A stretch of DNA of 64,000 nt from Labrys sp. KNU-23 (GTDB lineage: Bacteria; Pseudomonadota; Alphaproteobacteria; Rhizobiales; Labraceae). Under the pieces are notes generated by a model. It was given only the letters and a program-made list of their open reading frames with translations, was not told where the DNA came from and did not search any database. The position numbers and the translations under genes were made by a program. How positions within the stretch are numbered: the first letter of the stretch is position 1; every line of letters starts with the position of its first letter. The stretch is from assembly GCF_008330945.1 (NCBI RefSeq), contig NZ_CP043489.1, forward strand, positions 3,483,501 to 3,547,500, read 5' to 3'. This document shows positions 63,863 through 64,000 of this stretch, piece after piece.

Positions 63863-64000
63863 TCAGCTGACGTCGTCGCCGTCTCGCGACGGGGCGGCAT
63901 CTTGCGTTGAGGGTTCGTCGTCCGCCTGCAGCGGGGCTTCGGAGGATGGATGTGGCTCAGTTGAAGCCAGTCCGCCATCCTGCCAGAAAGCAAGCGCTGC
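63863..64000 (-). CDS. C-terminal part of an upstream gene (probably YlxR/DUF448-type)
   Basis: A minus-strand frame open to the window edge ends at 63863 and encodes 45 visible residues: a short AALAFWQDGG start, then an acidic, Ser/Pro/Glu-rich tail. It is 42 bp before infB. In Alphaproteobacteria the gene before infB is often the nucleic-acid-binding YlxR/DUF448 protein after nusA, which would suit; the visible part alone does not prove it. Confidence 0.45.
   Translation of the reverse strand, partial: AALAFWQDGGLASTEPHPSSEAPLQADDEPSTQDAAPSRDGDDVS

Overview
This is a GC-rich (about 64% by eye) chromosomal window from an alphaproteobacterium, most likely a member of the Hyphomicrobiales (Rhizobiales). 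The evidence is the mdh-sucCDAB-lpd order, a CenR/OtpR-like regulator beside a cNMP-binding protein, a SUV3-like helicase next to an S4-domain protein, the leuS-lptE-holA run, a Pro/Ala-rich long IF2, and clusters of phosphate genes. I see no tRNA, rRNA, CRISPR array, insertion sequence or prophage. The genus cannot be fixed from sequence reading alone.

Layout. 1-1045: engB and a DUF423 membrane protein. 1125-4148: an Lrp/AsnC regulator divergent from an AceE-like thiamine-diphosphate enzyme. 4224-9857: phosphodiesterase-like and glutamine amidotransferase genes, a nitronate-monooxygenase-like enzyme with a divergent LysR regulator, and an MFS exporter with a very large palindrome over its start. 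9901-11225: rdgB-rph. 11663-20723: the TCA block mdh-sucC-sucD-sucA-sucB-lpd. 20965-23737: lolA, then a convergent, translationally coupled three-gene operon with a MotA/TolQ/ExbB-type channel that I do not recognise as any described system. 23982-28430: holA, lptE, leuS. 28723-35093: nucleoside hydrolase, YggS-type PLP protein and five secreted proteins of unknown role. 35667-36989: response regulator and cyclic-nucleotide-binding protein. 37205-45613: Tyr/Arg/His-rich secreted protein, SUV3-like helicase, S4 protein, Rrf2 regulator, aldo/keto reductase, and an ECF42-like sigma factor with its DGPF (YCII) partner. 45777-53883: a complete phosphate regulon (phoR, pstSCAB, phoU, phoB) on the minus strand with divergent ppk2. 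54116-58829: DUF2934 protein, CDF metal transporter, quinone-reductase-like gene with divergent LysR, cyclopropane synthase. 58967-64000: infB-rbfA-truB, with the tail of the preceding gene at the edge.

How it works together. The TCA block supplies malate dehydrogenase, succinyl-CoA synthetase and the whole 2-oxoglutarate dehydrogenase complex. The Pho block senses phosphate (PhoR/PstSCAB/PhoU), imports it, and through a good Pho box between phoR and ppk2 appears to link phosphate supply to polyphosphate turnover.

The most unusual material is (1) the ExbB-like three-gene operon; (2) a dispersed two-hairpin intergenic element with about ten copies here, three of them in or beside the Pho genes, whose stems stay paired although their bases differ; (3) long perfect palindromes at the MFS start and upstream of the CenR-like gene; (4) in-frame minisatellites in the helicase and in IF2. 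At least four other dispersed repeat families also lie in the intergenic gaps.
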